NCBI RefSeq assembly: GCF_019802085.1
Contig: NZ_JAHVHV010000001.1
Location: 496,001-560,000, forward strand
Length of the DNA: 64,000 bases
From: Ferrimonas balearica
Lineage (GTDB): Bacteria; Pseudomonadota; Gammaproteobacteria; Enterobacterales; Shewanellaceae
Direction: 5' to 3'
In this document: positions 49,068-56,817 of the stretch, piece by piece
Position numbering within the stretch: the first letter of the stretch is position 1
Layout of the letters: the number at the start of each line of letters is the position of its first letter
Made by a program: the position numbers and the translations under genes
The notes under the pieces: model-generated
Databases searched by the model: none
Seen by the model: the letters and a program-made list of their open reading frames with translations, nothing else
Told to the model about the DNA's origin: nothing

Positions 49068-49730
49068 GTGGAAGCGGAAATGGAATTCACGCTGTACCAG
49101 TCGCTGACCCTGTTGGCGCTGGACGATGAGAAGGGCACCTCGCAGGGTCTGTTTGCCGAGCAGGCCCTGGCGGCGGCATTGATGGCGGAGCTGCTGCTCG
49201 ATGGCCATCTGGTGCTGGCCGGTGGCCGGGCACGGGTGGCGCAAGGCAGTGGCCCCATGGAGCCGCTGCTGCGGGAAGCCTGGCTGCGCTGGCAGGAGCG
49301 GGGGCCCATGAGTTTGCAGCAGGGGGTCAGTCAACTGGCGGACCTGCCGCGTCTCTCCCACCGCGCCGCCCAGTCCCTGGTGGACCGGGGCGTGCTCAGC
49401 CGGGTGGATGAGACGGTGCTTTGGGTGTTCAACCGCCAGCGCTATCCGGAGCGGGACCCGGCTCCGGAGCGGGCGCTGCGCCAGGGGATCCTTGAGGCGG
49501 TCACCAATGCCGATGCCACCCCCTCCGAGCGCCTGCGGGTGTTGATTGCCCTGTGCGCCGCGGCCGATCTGCTGGTGCGAGTTCTGCCCGATGCCAAGGC
49601 GCATCAGGCCAGGGTGACCGCGCTGTTGGAGAGCAGCGACAGTGCCCAGGCGCTTAAGGACGCCATCGATGCGGTGATGCTGGTGACGGTGATCCTGCCG
49701 GTGACCACCACCACCTTGTTCCACAACTGA
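49068..49730 (+). CDS. GPP34/GOLPH3 family phosphoinositide-binding-like protein
   Basis: 220-residue helical protein of the GPP34 (Golgi phosphoprotein 3) family. It begins FTLYQSLTLLALDDEKGT, matching the family's L-x-LL-x-L-DDE-KG start, followed by AAALMAELLLDGHL and the RxxxLL/IALCAAADLL segments. Eukaryotic members bind PI4P; bacterial ones are frequent in actinobacteria and myxobacteria and have no settled role. The GTG at 49068 is used because AAGGAG lies 8 bases upstream; an ATG four codons later is the alternative. It converges with yjjG, leaving 10 bases. Confidence 0.8.
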   Translation: MEAEMEFTLYQSLTLLALDDEKGTSQGLFAEQALAAALMAELLLDGHLVLAGGRARVAQGSGPMEPLLREAWLRWQERGPMSLQQGVSQLADLPRLSHRAAQSLVDRGVLSRVDETVLWVFNRQRYPERDPAPERALRQGILEAVTNADATPSERLRVLIALCAAADLLVRVLPDAKAHQARVTALLESSDSAQALKDAIDAVMLVTVILPVTTTTLFHN

Positions 49731-49740
49731 TGCGCCGGGC

Positions 49741-50412
49741 TTAGCCCAGGCGCTGGCGCAGCTGATCGTGGTGTTGCACCTCCAGGTGGGGGCGGATCGC
49801 CGCCTCACCGGGCTGGCCCGAGGGGTTGTACCAGCAGGTGTCCAGCCCGGCATTGAGGCCACCGAGGATGTCGGTGTGCAGGTTGTCCCCCACCATCAAC
49901 ACCGAATCGGCGTCCGGCCGCCCCATCCGCGTCAATGCGTGGTCGAAGATGTCTCTGTGGGGCTTGGCGCTGCCCACCTCTTCGGATATCACCACCAGCT
50001 CGAACGCCTCGGCCAGTCCGGTGCGCTCCAGTCGCACCTGCTGAAGCTCGGTAAAGCCGTTGGTGATGATCCCCAGGCGGGCCTTGCCGTGGAGGGCGTC
50101 AATCAGCTCCCGAACCCCGGGCAGGGGCGCGCAGATCGCCGCCATCGCCTGCAAAAAGTCGGAGTTGAGCTGGGCGCCGGTGGTGCCGAGCCGCTCCGCC
50201 CAGCCTTCAAATCGACTCTGCTGCAATGTGGCGGCGTCAATCTCACCGGCGTTATAGGCTTGCCACAGGGGCAGGTTCAGGGCCTGGTAGGCGCGGTAGT
50301 GGTCGTCGTCGAAATCGACGCCGTGGCCGGCGAACATTCGCTTAAGCCCGGCCAGGGCATCGAAATGGAACAGGGTTTCGTCGGCGTCGAACAGGATCCA
50401 CTGGTAAGGCAT
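49741..50412 (-). CDS. yjjG: Pyrimidine 5'-nucleotidase YjjG (HAD superfamily)
   Basis: 223-residue HAD phosphatase. Motif I is FDADETLFHFD (nucleophile D9, with D11), motif II TNGFTELQQVRLERTGL, motif III K in GSAKPHRDIFD and motif IV GDNLHTDILGGLNAG. Close overall likeness to E. coli YjjG, which dephosphorylates noncanonical and canonical pyrimidine nucleoside monophosphates and acts in house-cleaning of the nucleotide pool. Start ATG 50412 gives the family length (225 in E. coli). Single gene between the GPP34 and VOC genes. Confidence 0.92.
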   Translation of the reverse strand: MPYQWILFDADETLFHFDALAGLKRMFAGHGVDFDDDHYRAYQALNLPLWQAYNAGEIDAATLQQSRFEGWAERLGTTGAQLNSDFLQAMAAICAPLPGVRELIDALHGKARLGIITNGFTELQQVRLERTGLAEAFELVVISEEVGSAKPHRDIFDHALTRMGRPDADSVLMVGDNLHTDILGGLNAGLDTCWYNPSGQPGEAAIRPHLEVQHHDQLRQRLG

Positions 50413-50484
50413 GGGATGACCGTTAAGGGTTGGGGTGGCCGCATTGTAATGGAACGCGCGCGCAGGCCAAGCCCCACGCGATGC

Positions 50485-50838
50485 TCAGTCCTTATCGCTC
50501 CACACCGCCCACTCGTTGCCCGCCGGGTCCAGAAAGTGGAAACGCCGGCCCCCGGGGAAGGCGAAGATCGCCTTGTGCAGGGTGCCGCCGGCCTCCTTCA
50601 CCGCGCCCTCGGTGGCCTCCAGATCCCGGCTGTAGAGCACCGGCAGCGCCGCCCCCTGTTCGGAGCGCGAGGCCAGCGGGGCCCGGAAGAAGCCCCCCGC
50701 CAGACCCGAGTGGCTGAAGGCCACGTAGTCCGGGCCGTAGTCGGTAAACTGCCAGTCAAAGACGGCACTGAAGAAGGTTTTCACGGCGTCGATATCCTGG
50801 GCGGGCAGCTCCAGGTAATTGATGTGGTGGTGATTCAT
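50485..50838 (-). CDS. VOC family (glyoxalase-like) protein
   Basis: 117-residue protein of the vicinal oxygen chelate fold, one beta-alpha-beta-beta-beta pair. HHHINYLELPAQDIDAVKTFFSAVFDW at the start and FHFLDPAGNEWAVW at the end are typical. The GGxF core GGFFRAPLAS and the second-half metal position near the C-terminus are present, but the substrate cannot be told. ATG 50838 follows GGAGGAG. Often annotated as lactoylglutathione lyase-like; that activity is not implied here. Confidence 0.88.
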   Translation of the reverse strand: MNHHHINYLELPAQDIDAVKTFFSAVFDWQFTDYGPDYVAFSHSGLAGGFFRAPLASRSEQGAALPVLYSRDLEATEGAVKEAGGTLHKAIFAFPGGRRFHFLDPAGNEWAVWSDKD

Positions 50839-51092
50839 AGGCTCCTCCGGTCGGTGTTCCCAGTGTGTCCATCCGGGGCGGGCAGGGCAAGCCTTGGGTG
50901 AGTTCAATCCGCCTGGGCATCAAAACGGCCTGGCAATCTTGGCCCGGGCCTGGAGCAGGAAAAACCGACTGTTCAAAAACACAGCGTTATGAGATGGTTG
51001 GCTTAGCCTGACGACTTAGGGACAAGCGTCGTAAACCGCGGGATCTCCGCATACCCGGTGGCCGCCATGGTCGCCGCATTAGGAATACCATC

Positions 51093-51557
51093 ATGGATTG
51101 GCGCGATGTCGTGCTGTTTCTGTCCCTGGGGTTGGCGCTGTACGCGACATGGAAGGTTCGACAGCTCAGTCAGGGCCCTGAGCATTCCCCCTCAGTCTCC
51201 GAGAACGGCGATCAGTCGTTTACCCCCTTTAGCTCGCCTTCGACACTGCACGCCTCCCACGAGGTGGTGGGCGCCCGCTACCTGGATGGCCCCTCCGGGC
51301 GGCGACTCAAGATCTGGAACCAGAGCCACGATCCCATCGAGCAGCTCACCCTGACCCTGCCGGCGGATCAGCGCTGGTTCGATCCTGGGGTGTTGGCGGA
51401 CACCTTCCCCCTGGAGACGCTGGCCCAATTCGAGTCGGTGGAGCTGGCGGTGCGGGAGGATCACCCCGACGAGGCGCGCCCGCCCATCACCCTGAGCTGG
51501 GTGGGGGAAGGCGGCCCGCAGGAGGTGATCTTGCGCCCCTCGGTGCTGCGGGGCTAA
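51093..51557 (+). CDS. Membrane-anchored protein of unknown function
   Basis: 154-residue protein with one N-terminal helix (VVLFLSLGLALYATWKV) and then a Ser/Pro-rich linker and a compact domain of about 95 residues rich in beta-forming residues (LKIWNQSHDPIEQLTLTLP). The domain has no cysteine and looks like an immunoglobulin-like or other all-beta fold. AGGAA precedes the ATG. It lies 99 bases upstream of the MacAB-like operon on the same strand, without a visible terminator between, so co-transcription is possible. Unrecognised. Confidence 0.65.
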   Translation: MDWRDVVLFLSLGLALYATWKVRQLSQGPEHSPSVSENGDQSFTPFSSPSTLHASHEVVGARYLDGPSGRRLKIWNQSHDPIEQLTLTLPADQRWFDPGVLADTFPLETLAQFESVELAVREDHPDEARPPITLSWVGEGGPQEVILRPSVLRG

Positions 51558-51656
51558 AGGCGACGTCAAGCAGGGTAAAGCAGTGTAAAACACGTCGGAG
51601 GGGGCGCGGGGCGTTGTTAGCATGGTGTCATCGCCTTGGATACGCAGAGTCACACC

Positions 51657-53033
51657 ATGAAGACACGCAAGCGCCTGTACGCGGCGGCCGCCCTGGCCCT
51701 GGGGGCCACCGCATTGCTGCTCACCAGCCGGATGACGGCGGGCAGCGAGGCGGGGGTGCACTACCGCACCGAGCCGGTTTCCGTTGGGGAGATCAACCAC
51801 ACCGTCAGCGCCACCGGCACCCTGGCGGCGGTGGACGACGTCATCGTCGGCGCCCAGCTGTCCGGCCAGATCACCGAGGTGTACGTCGACTTCAACGACA
51901 GCGTCAGCGCCGGCCAGTTGCTGGCGCAGATCGATCCCCGCACCTTCGCCGCCCAGGTGGACCAGGCCCGGGCCCAGGTCACCAAGACCGAGGGCGACAT
52001 CGAGCTGCAGGCGATCGTGGTGCGCCGGGCCCAGGTCAACCTGGACAAGGCCCAGCGGGATCTCACCCGCGCCCACGCCCTGGCGGACGCCAACTACGTC
52101 TCCGAGGACGACATCGACGCCCTGGAGACCGCCCTGACCCAGGCGGAGCTGGATTGGCTGCAGAGCCAGGCGCAGCTCAAGGTCTTTAACGCCACCCTGG
52201 CGGCCAACCAGGCCAGCCTGGCCCAGGCGCAAATTGAGCTGGACCGCACCGAGATCCGCGCCCCCATCGACGGCTTCGTCATCGACCGCACCATCGAGCG
52301 GGGCCAGACCGTGGCCTCCAGCCTCAACACCCCGGAGCTGTTCACCCTGGCCAAGGATCTCTCCCAGATGGAGATCGAGGCCTACATCGACGAGTCCGAC
52401 ATCGGTCGCATCGCCGAGGGCCAGCGGGTCAGCTTCACCGTGGATGCCTTCCCGGATCAGCGTTTCAACGGCCAGGTGAGCCAGATCCGCCGGGCCCCCC
52501 AGGACAGTTCCGGGGTGATCAGCTACACGGTGATCGTCACCGCCGCCAACCGCCACGGCAATCTGCTGCCGGGCATGACCGCCAACCTGGAGATCGGCAT
52601 CGAATCGGCCCGCTCGGTCACCCGGGTGAGCAACGCCAGCTTGCGGGTGGCCAGCCAGCTCGAGCGCCAAAACACCTCTCCCCAGGGTGGCATGCTGGCC
52701 CGTCTGGCGCCGCTGGGGCTCAGCGACGAGCAGAAGGCCACCCTGGAGGCGCGGATGCCCAAGCCCAGCGCCGCCGGCTCCCGCGGCGATCGCCAGATGC
52801 GACAGCGGATCACCAAGCTGCTGGACGAGGTGCTGACCGAGGAGCAAAATGCGCTGCGGGCCGACCTGCAAAGCGGCAAGGTGCGGATCGCCACCCTCTA
52901 CCTGCTGAAGGACGGCCGTCCCGAGCCGGTGTCGGTGCAGCTGGGGATCAGCGACGGCCAGTACACCCAGCTGCTCAAGCCGGCGCTGACCGATGAAGCG
53001 GTGATCGTCCAGGTGAGGGCCAACCGCTCATGA
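51657..53033 (+). CDS. MacA-like periplasmic adaptor of an ABC efflux system
   Basis: 458-residue adaptor with an N-terminal anchor (ALALGATALLLTS), lipoyl motifs (VIVGAQLSGQITEVYVDF and IRAPIDGFVIDRTIERGQ), a coiled-coil hairpin near residues 95-195 and a beta-barrel. Between the barrel and the C-terminal domain, residues about 340-415 form a charged insert (SDEQKATLEARMPK, ITKLLDEVLTEEQNAL) that ordinary MacA lacks or has much shorter. The ATG at 51657 was preferred over a TTG at 51636. The stop overlaps the ATPase start by 4 bases. The complex should export a macrolide-like or peptide-type compound through TolC; the substrate is unknown. Confidence 0.88.
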   Translation: MKTRKRLYAAAALALGATALLLTSRMTAGSEAGVHYRTEPVSVGEINHTVSATGTLAAVDDVIVGAQLSGQITEVYVDFNDSVSAGQLLAQIDPRTFAAQVDQARAQVTKTEGDIELQAIVVRRAQVNLDKAQRDLTRAHALADANYVSEDDIDALETALTQAELDWLQSQAQLKVFNATLAANQASLAQAQIELDRTEIRAPIDGFVIDRTIERGQTVASSLNTPELFTLAKDLSQMEIEAYIDESDIGRIAEGQRVSFTVDAFPDQRFNGQVSQIRRAPQDSSGVISYTVIVTAANRHGNLLPGMTANLEIGIESARSVTRVSNASLRVASQLERQNTSPQGGMLARLAPLGLSDEQKATLEARMPKPSAAGSRGDRQMRQRITKLLDEVLTEEQNALRADLQSGKVRIATLYLLKDGRPEPVSVQLGISDGQYTQLLKPALTDEAVIVQVRANRS

Positions 53034-53718
53034 GTGCCGCCATTCTCTGCCGCGGACTGGGCCACAGCTTCCCCATGGCCGGCGAGCGCTTCCAGGTGCT
53101 CGATGAGGTCGACCTGTGCATCGAGCGGGGGGAGATGGTGGCCATCATGGGGCCCTCGGGCTCCGGTAAGTCCACTCTGATGAACCTCATTGGCTGCCTG
53201 ATGACCCCGGAGCGCGGCGAAGTGAAGCTGCTGGGCACCTCCACCGCCGGCCTCGACAAACCCGCCCTGGCCCGGTTGCGCCGGGACCACATTGGTTTCG
53301 TGTTCCAGCAGTTCAACCTCTTGTCGCGCACCTCGGCATTGGACAACGTCAAGATGCCACTGATGTACAACGACACCCCGGTGACCGACGGGGATGTCCG
53401 GGCCACCGAGGCGCTGACCGCCGTGGGCCTGGCGGATCGCCTGGGCCATCACCCCAGCCAGCTCTCCGGCGGCCAGCAGCAGCGGGTGGCCATCGCCCGG
53501 GCGCTGGTCAATCGGCCCAGCATCCTGCTGGCGGACGAGCCCACCGGTGCGCTGGACAGCGTCACCAGCGAGGAGATCATGGCGCTGTTTCGCCGCCTTA
53601 ATCGCCAGGGTCAGACCGTGGTGATGGTGACCCACGAGCCGGAGGTGGCGGCCCAGACCGACCGCATCATCCAGGTGCGCGACGGCCGGGTGCAGAGCAA
53701 CCCACCGGGGAGGGCGGC

Positions 53719-53722
<4 letters not shown>
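53030..53722 (+). CDS. MacB-type ABC ATPase (stand-alone)
   Basis: 230-residue ATPase: Walker [10 protein letters not shown] near residues 40-48, Q-loop [15 protein letters not shown], signature [15 protein letters not shown], Walker [13 protein letters not shown] and H-loop VTHEP. The sequence matches the MacB ATPase domain, but ATPase and permease are separate genes here, whereas E. coli MacB is one chain. ATGA overlaps at both ends couple it to the adaptor and the permease. Confidence 0.9.
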
Positions 53723-54945
<1,223 letters not shown>

Positions 54946-54967
54946 GCCCAAACCCCAAAAACAAAAA

Positions 54968-54994
54968 GCCGCCTTGGTGCAATACCAAGGCGGC
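54968..54994 (+). terminator. Hairpin after the MacAB-like operon
   Basis: 11-bp perfect stem (GCCGCCTTGGT / ACCAAGGCGGC) with a 5-base loop, preceded by a run of A but not followed by a T tract. Probable terminator, perhaps stronger in the reverse direction, where A5 becomes T5. Confidence 0.6.
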
Positions 54995-55139
54995 CGAGTT
55001 CGGTTTCGCCGTTGTTCGTTTTTGTTCCGGCTCCTTCCCCTAAAGAACCGGGCGGGTGGCGAATGCAGGCAGTGTACGGAAAGTGGTCAGAGCTGTCCCC
55101 CCCTTTTTTCGGCGAATGTGATTTGTGGGATCTCTCTCA

Positions 55140-55188
55140 CGGGCGACTCTTTGTGATGAGATCCGGATCTCGTTTTGTCGACGCTTTC
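55140..55188 (+). repeat. 49-bp direct repeat, left copy
   Basis: Identical to 56647-56695. It contains the 14-bp perfect palindrome GAGATCCGGATCTC at 55158-55171, followed by GTTTTGTCGAC. It is not a tRNA 3' end and does not match a dif site. Bases on either side diverge immediately. Confidence 0.85.
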
Positions 55189-55214
55189 TGCCTTCGTTAC
55201 CGATGGCGCGCATC

Positions 55215-55240
55215 GAAAACGGGCGCCAATGGGGCGCCCC
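55215..55240 (-). terminator. Terminator of the micro-operon
   Basis: On the minus strand, GGGCGCC-type arms (GGGGCGCC / GGCGCCC) with a short CATT-type loop are followed by GTTTTC, 9 bases after the stop of the 79-residue gene. Confidence 0.7.
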
Positions 55241-55249
55241 TCCCAGCTA

Positions 55250-55489
55250 TTACTCCTCATCTGCGCAGCACCAACGGAAACCCTTGTGCCCGGTTGCTGG
55301 CTGCTCCCACCCTTGGCGGGTTTGCTCTTCTGCCTCTTGCCGGGCTTGGGCTTCTTTTACGCCTTCCCGTACCTCCTCGCGCACGCTCTCAACTTGATAA
55401 GTAAAGGACACAAACAGGCCAGCAAAAAAGCAGGAGATGCCGAAAAGTACAGCCAAAAGAATCAGGTGCTTTTGATCTTTGCTGCTCAT
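55250..55489 (-). CDS. Small single-span membrane protein, last gene of the micro-operon
   Basis: 79 residues: a short polar start (MSSKDQK), one strong helix (HLILLAVLFGISCFFAGLFV), then a charged coiled-coil-like segment (VREEVREGVKEAQARQEAEEQ) and a C-terminal part with two adjacent cysteines (RWCCADEE). ATG 55489 has GGAG 8 bases upstream and starts 2 bases after the stop of the 31-residue gene. Single-span topology with a coiled coil suggests a phage- or element-encoded membrane factor, but no family is recognised. Confidence 0.65.
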   Translation of the reverse strand: MSSKDQKHLILLAVLFGISCFFAGLFVSFTYQVESVREEVREGVKEAQARQEAEEQTRQGWEQPATGHKGFRWCCADEE

Positions 55490-55491
55490 CT

Positions 55492-55587
55492 TCACGCTCC
55501 TCGAAAATAGCTTACAACCACTACGCAAAGCCCAATCACGTACCCGGCTGCCATCAAGGCAAGGGCAATCCGCATGAGTTGGGTCAT
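55492..55587 (-). CDS. 31-residue membrane peptide
   Basis: Very short gene: begins MTQLMRIALALMAAGYV, continues through IGLCVVVVSYF and ends RGA. It is almost entirely one hydrophobic helix with a basic end. GGAG precedes the ATG at 55587, and the start overlaps the 125-residue gene's stop (ATGA), so translation is coupled. Its stop is 2 bases from the next ATG. The tight packing on both sides is the main support for a real gene. Confidence 0.6.
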   Translation of the reverse strand: MTQLMRIALALMAAGYVIGLCVVVVSYFRGA

Positions 55588-55961
55588 AGCGGTCTCCAAT
55601 TTTCGATGGCTTTGTGGATACTGTGCCGGGCCTGCATCAGCCCGGAAACGCGCCCGTCGTAGTACATTCGAAGATCCACGGAGTTAGCTAAGCAGCCGGC
55701 CTCTCTCAAACATTCCTCTGCAGTACCATCCAGGTCGGCGAGCATGTCCGAAGGGTTAAGAAGCGCGGCCTCTTCGGATTTGTAGTGTTCAGCGTGCACC
55801 CGCAGGTGCTTGGCACCATAGCTCAGCCCCCAAGCGACGCCGATTTCCTTGATCAGAAACAACTCCGACACTTTGTCGTCTAAACGGGCCGCGTACACGG
55901 TGTCTTTCGCCTTGTTTTCAAGGTGTGTGGCCAGATTCTTAGCGGCGAAGTCGTTGATCAT
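55584..55961 (-). CDS. Helical protein of unknown function, core of the micro-operon
   Basis: 125 residues, start ATG 55961 with GGAGGGAG upstream. Predicted soluble and helical: MINDFAAKNLATHLENKAKD at the start, VSELFLIKEIGVAWGLSYGAKH in the middle, RVSGLMQARHSIHKAIENW at the end. Two cysteines are present (ECLREAGCLANS). No signal or membrane segment. Overlaps by ATGA with the upstream 35-residue gene and the downstream 31-residue gene. Not recognised; possibly phage-derived. Confidence 0.7.
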   Translation of the reverse strand: MINDFAAKNLATHLENKAKDTVYAARLDDKVSELFLIKEIGVAWGLSYGAKHLRVHAEHYKSEEAALLNPSDMLADLDGTAEECLREAGCLANSVDLRMYYDGRVSGLMQARHSIHKAIENWRPL

Positions 55962-56065
55962 GGCTTCTCCCTCCAAGTGCCGGTCACCAATCGGACGTAT
56001 TGGTCGTCAGTCAGAAGGCGCTGGATGCGAACCTTCTCTTGCGCTGTTAAAATAACGTTCGTCAT
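55958..56065 (-). CDS. 35-residue basic protein, first intact gene of the micro-operon
   Basis: Begins MTNVILTAQEKVRIQRLL, then TDDQYVRLVTGTWREKP. Contains a short amphipathic helix rich in Arg/Gln. An in-frame ATG at 56080 would add five residues; GAGG lies 9 bases before the ATG at 56065. The stop overlaps the next start (ATGA). Could be a small regulator or a leader peptide for the 125-residue gene. Confidence 0.5.
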   Translation of the reverse strand: MTNVILTAQEKVRIQRLLTDDQYVRLVTGTWREKP

Positions 56066-56080
56066 TAGGTCGAACCTCAT

Positions 56081-56646
56081 ATTGATTTAATGGCCTCCCC
56101 CGGAGCGTTGCCGCGCTGCCGGGGCTTCTTTTATCTGCCTCCGATTCATATCCAGGTGGTTTGGTGTCGTTTCACACTCTGTTTATTGGACCAATGACAC
56201 AAAATAGAGTTTTTACTCTAATTGTGTTGTGTGACCGAGTTCAAAAGACCATTTTGATGACTCATTAGTTATCAGGTGGTTGGTGTGCTCGGCATTCCTT
56301 GGCATCGAGCCTGAAGAACTCATCCCCTTTCAGAAGAAAGCGGGTGCCGGGCTTGATGAGCGATTGGGCAGAGGAAGTCGCAGTGCAGTCAGAGGCGGCG
56401 CGAATGTGGCTCCAAAGCTCTCTGATCTGATTGTTGGCTCTTCACAGGGTCAGTGCCAGAGGAGGCTCTCCACTTCGATTTGCATTCAGGTCGGCCCAGT
56501 AAGGGGCGAAAGCAAGGGAGTAGCGCTCATTGGTGCCGATGTGCTGATTGCGCTTTTGTGGGGCCGAACTTACAGCAGACCAGTTGCTTGTCTTCTTGCG
56601 TTACGGTTTGCCATGGCAGATGAAGCATGCGAATAACGAGACGGTG
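56081..56646. other. Promoter side of the micro-operon and decayed coding
   Basis: About 565 bases without an intact gene. The part next to the operon (56150-56260) is AT-rich and should hold its minus-strand promoter; a GC-rich hairpin followed by TTCTTTT lies near 56100-56132. The rest carries a broken minus-strand reading frame, annotated separately. A plus-strand frame from a TTG at 56280 has no supporting signal. Confidence 0.45.
56265..56614 (-). pseudogene. Broken minus-strand reading frame inside the element
   Basis: One minus-strand frame reads coherently as protein-like sequence in two parts separated by an in-frame TGA. The first part includes NQHIGTNERYSLAFAPYW and the second SLIKPGTRFLLKGDEFF with RLDAKECRAHQPPDN before a TAA at 56267-56265. 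An ATG at 56614 would enter this frame only after a frameshift. This looks like a decayed gene of about 110 codons. Alternatively, several overlapping tiny frames are used. No family was recognised. Confidence 0.35.
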
Positions 56647-56695
56647 CGGGCGACTCTTTGTGATGAGATCCGGATCTCGTTTTGTCGACGCTTTC
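56647..56695 (+). repeat. 49-bp direct repeat, right copy
   Basis: Identical to 55140-55188, including the GAGATCCGGATCTC palindrome. It lies 122 bases before the kinase start. Confidence 0.85.
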
Positions 56696-56817
56696 GGGTT
56701 ATCTTGAGCCCAAGGCGGTTCAAAAAGCCATCAGGCGCGCAGTAACTGACTGTCTTTCAATCCTTCTTGAAGCAAGTGGCCCTCCAGGATGTCGGGCCCA
56801 GTCACAGGATACAGGGA

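Larger units (their letters stand above)
55140..56695 (-). mobile_element. Compact element bounded by perfect 49-bp direct repeats
   Basis: The segment is delimited by identical 49-bp sequences at 55140-55188 and 56647-56695, leaving a 1458-bp core. The core is visibly less GC-rich than the flanking operons. It is coded almost entirely on the minus strand: a decayed frame, then genes of 35, 125, 31 and 79 residues joined by ATGA overlaps or short gaps, then a terminator. No integrase, transposase or replication gene is recognisable inside. The repeats look like attachment-type duplications. Alternative: deletion remnant of a larger island, or a duplication of chromosomal sequence. It is inserted between the MacAB-like operon and the hybrid kinase gene. 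Confidence 0.55.

Noticed and set aside
55140..55188. The 49-bp repeat as a dif/Xer site, integron attC site or tRNA-end attachment site.
   Set aside because: No XerCD-type arms, no GTTRRRY core with inverted partner, and no tRNA 3' end or CCA is present.
56280..56636. Plus-strand open frame of 118 codons inside the mini-element.
   Set aside because: TTG start without ribosome site, no hydrophobic or domain pattern, and it opposes protein-like sequence on the minus strand.
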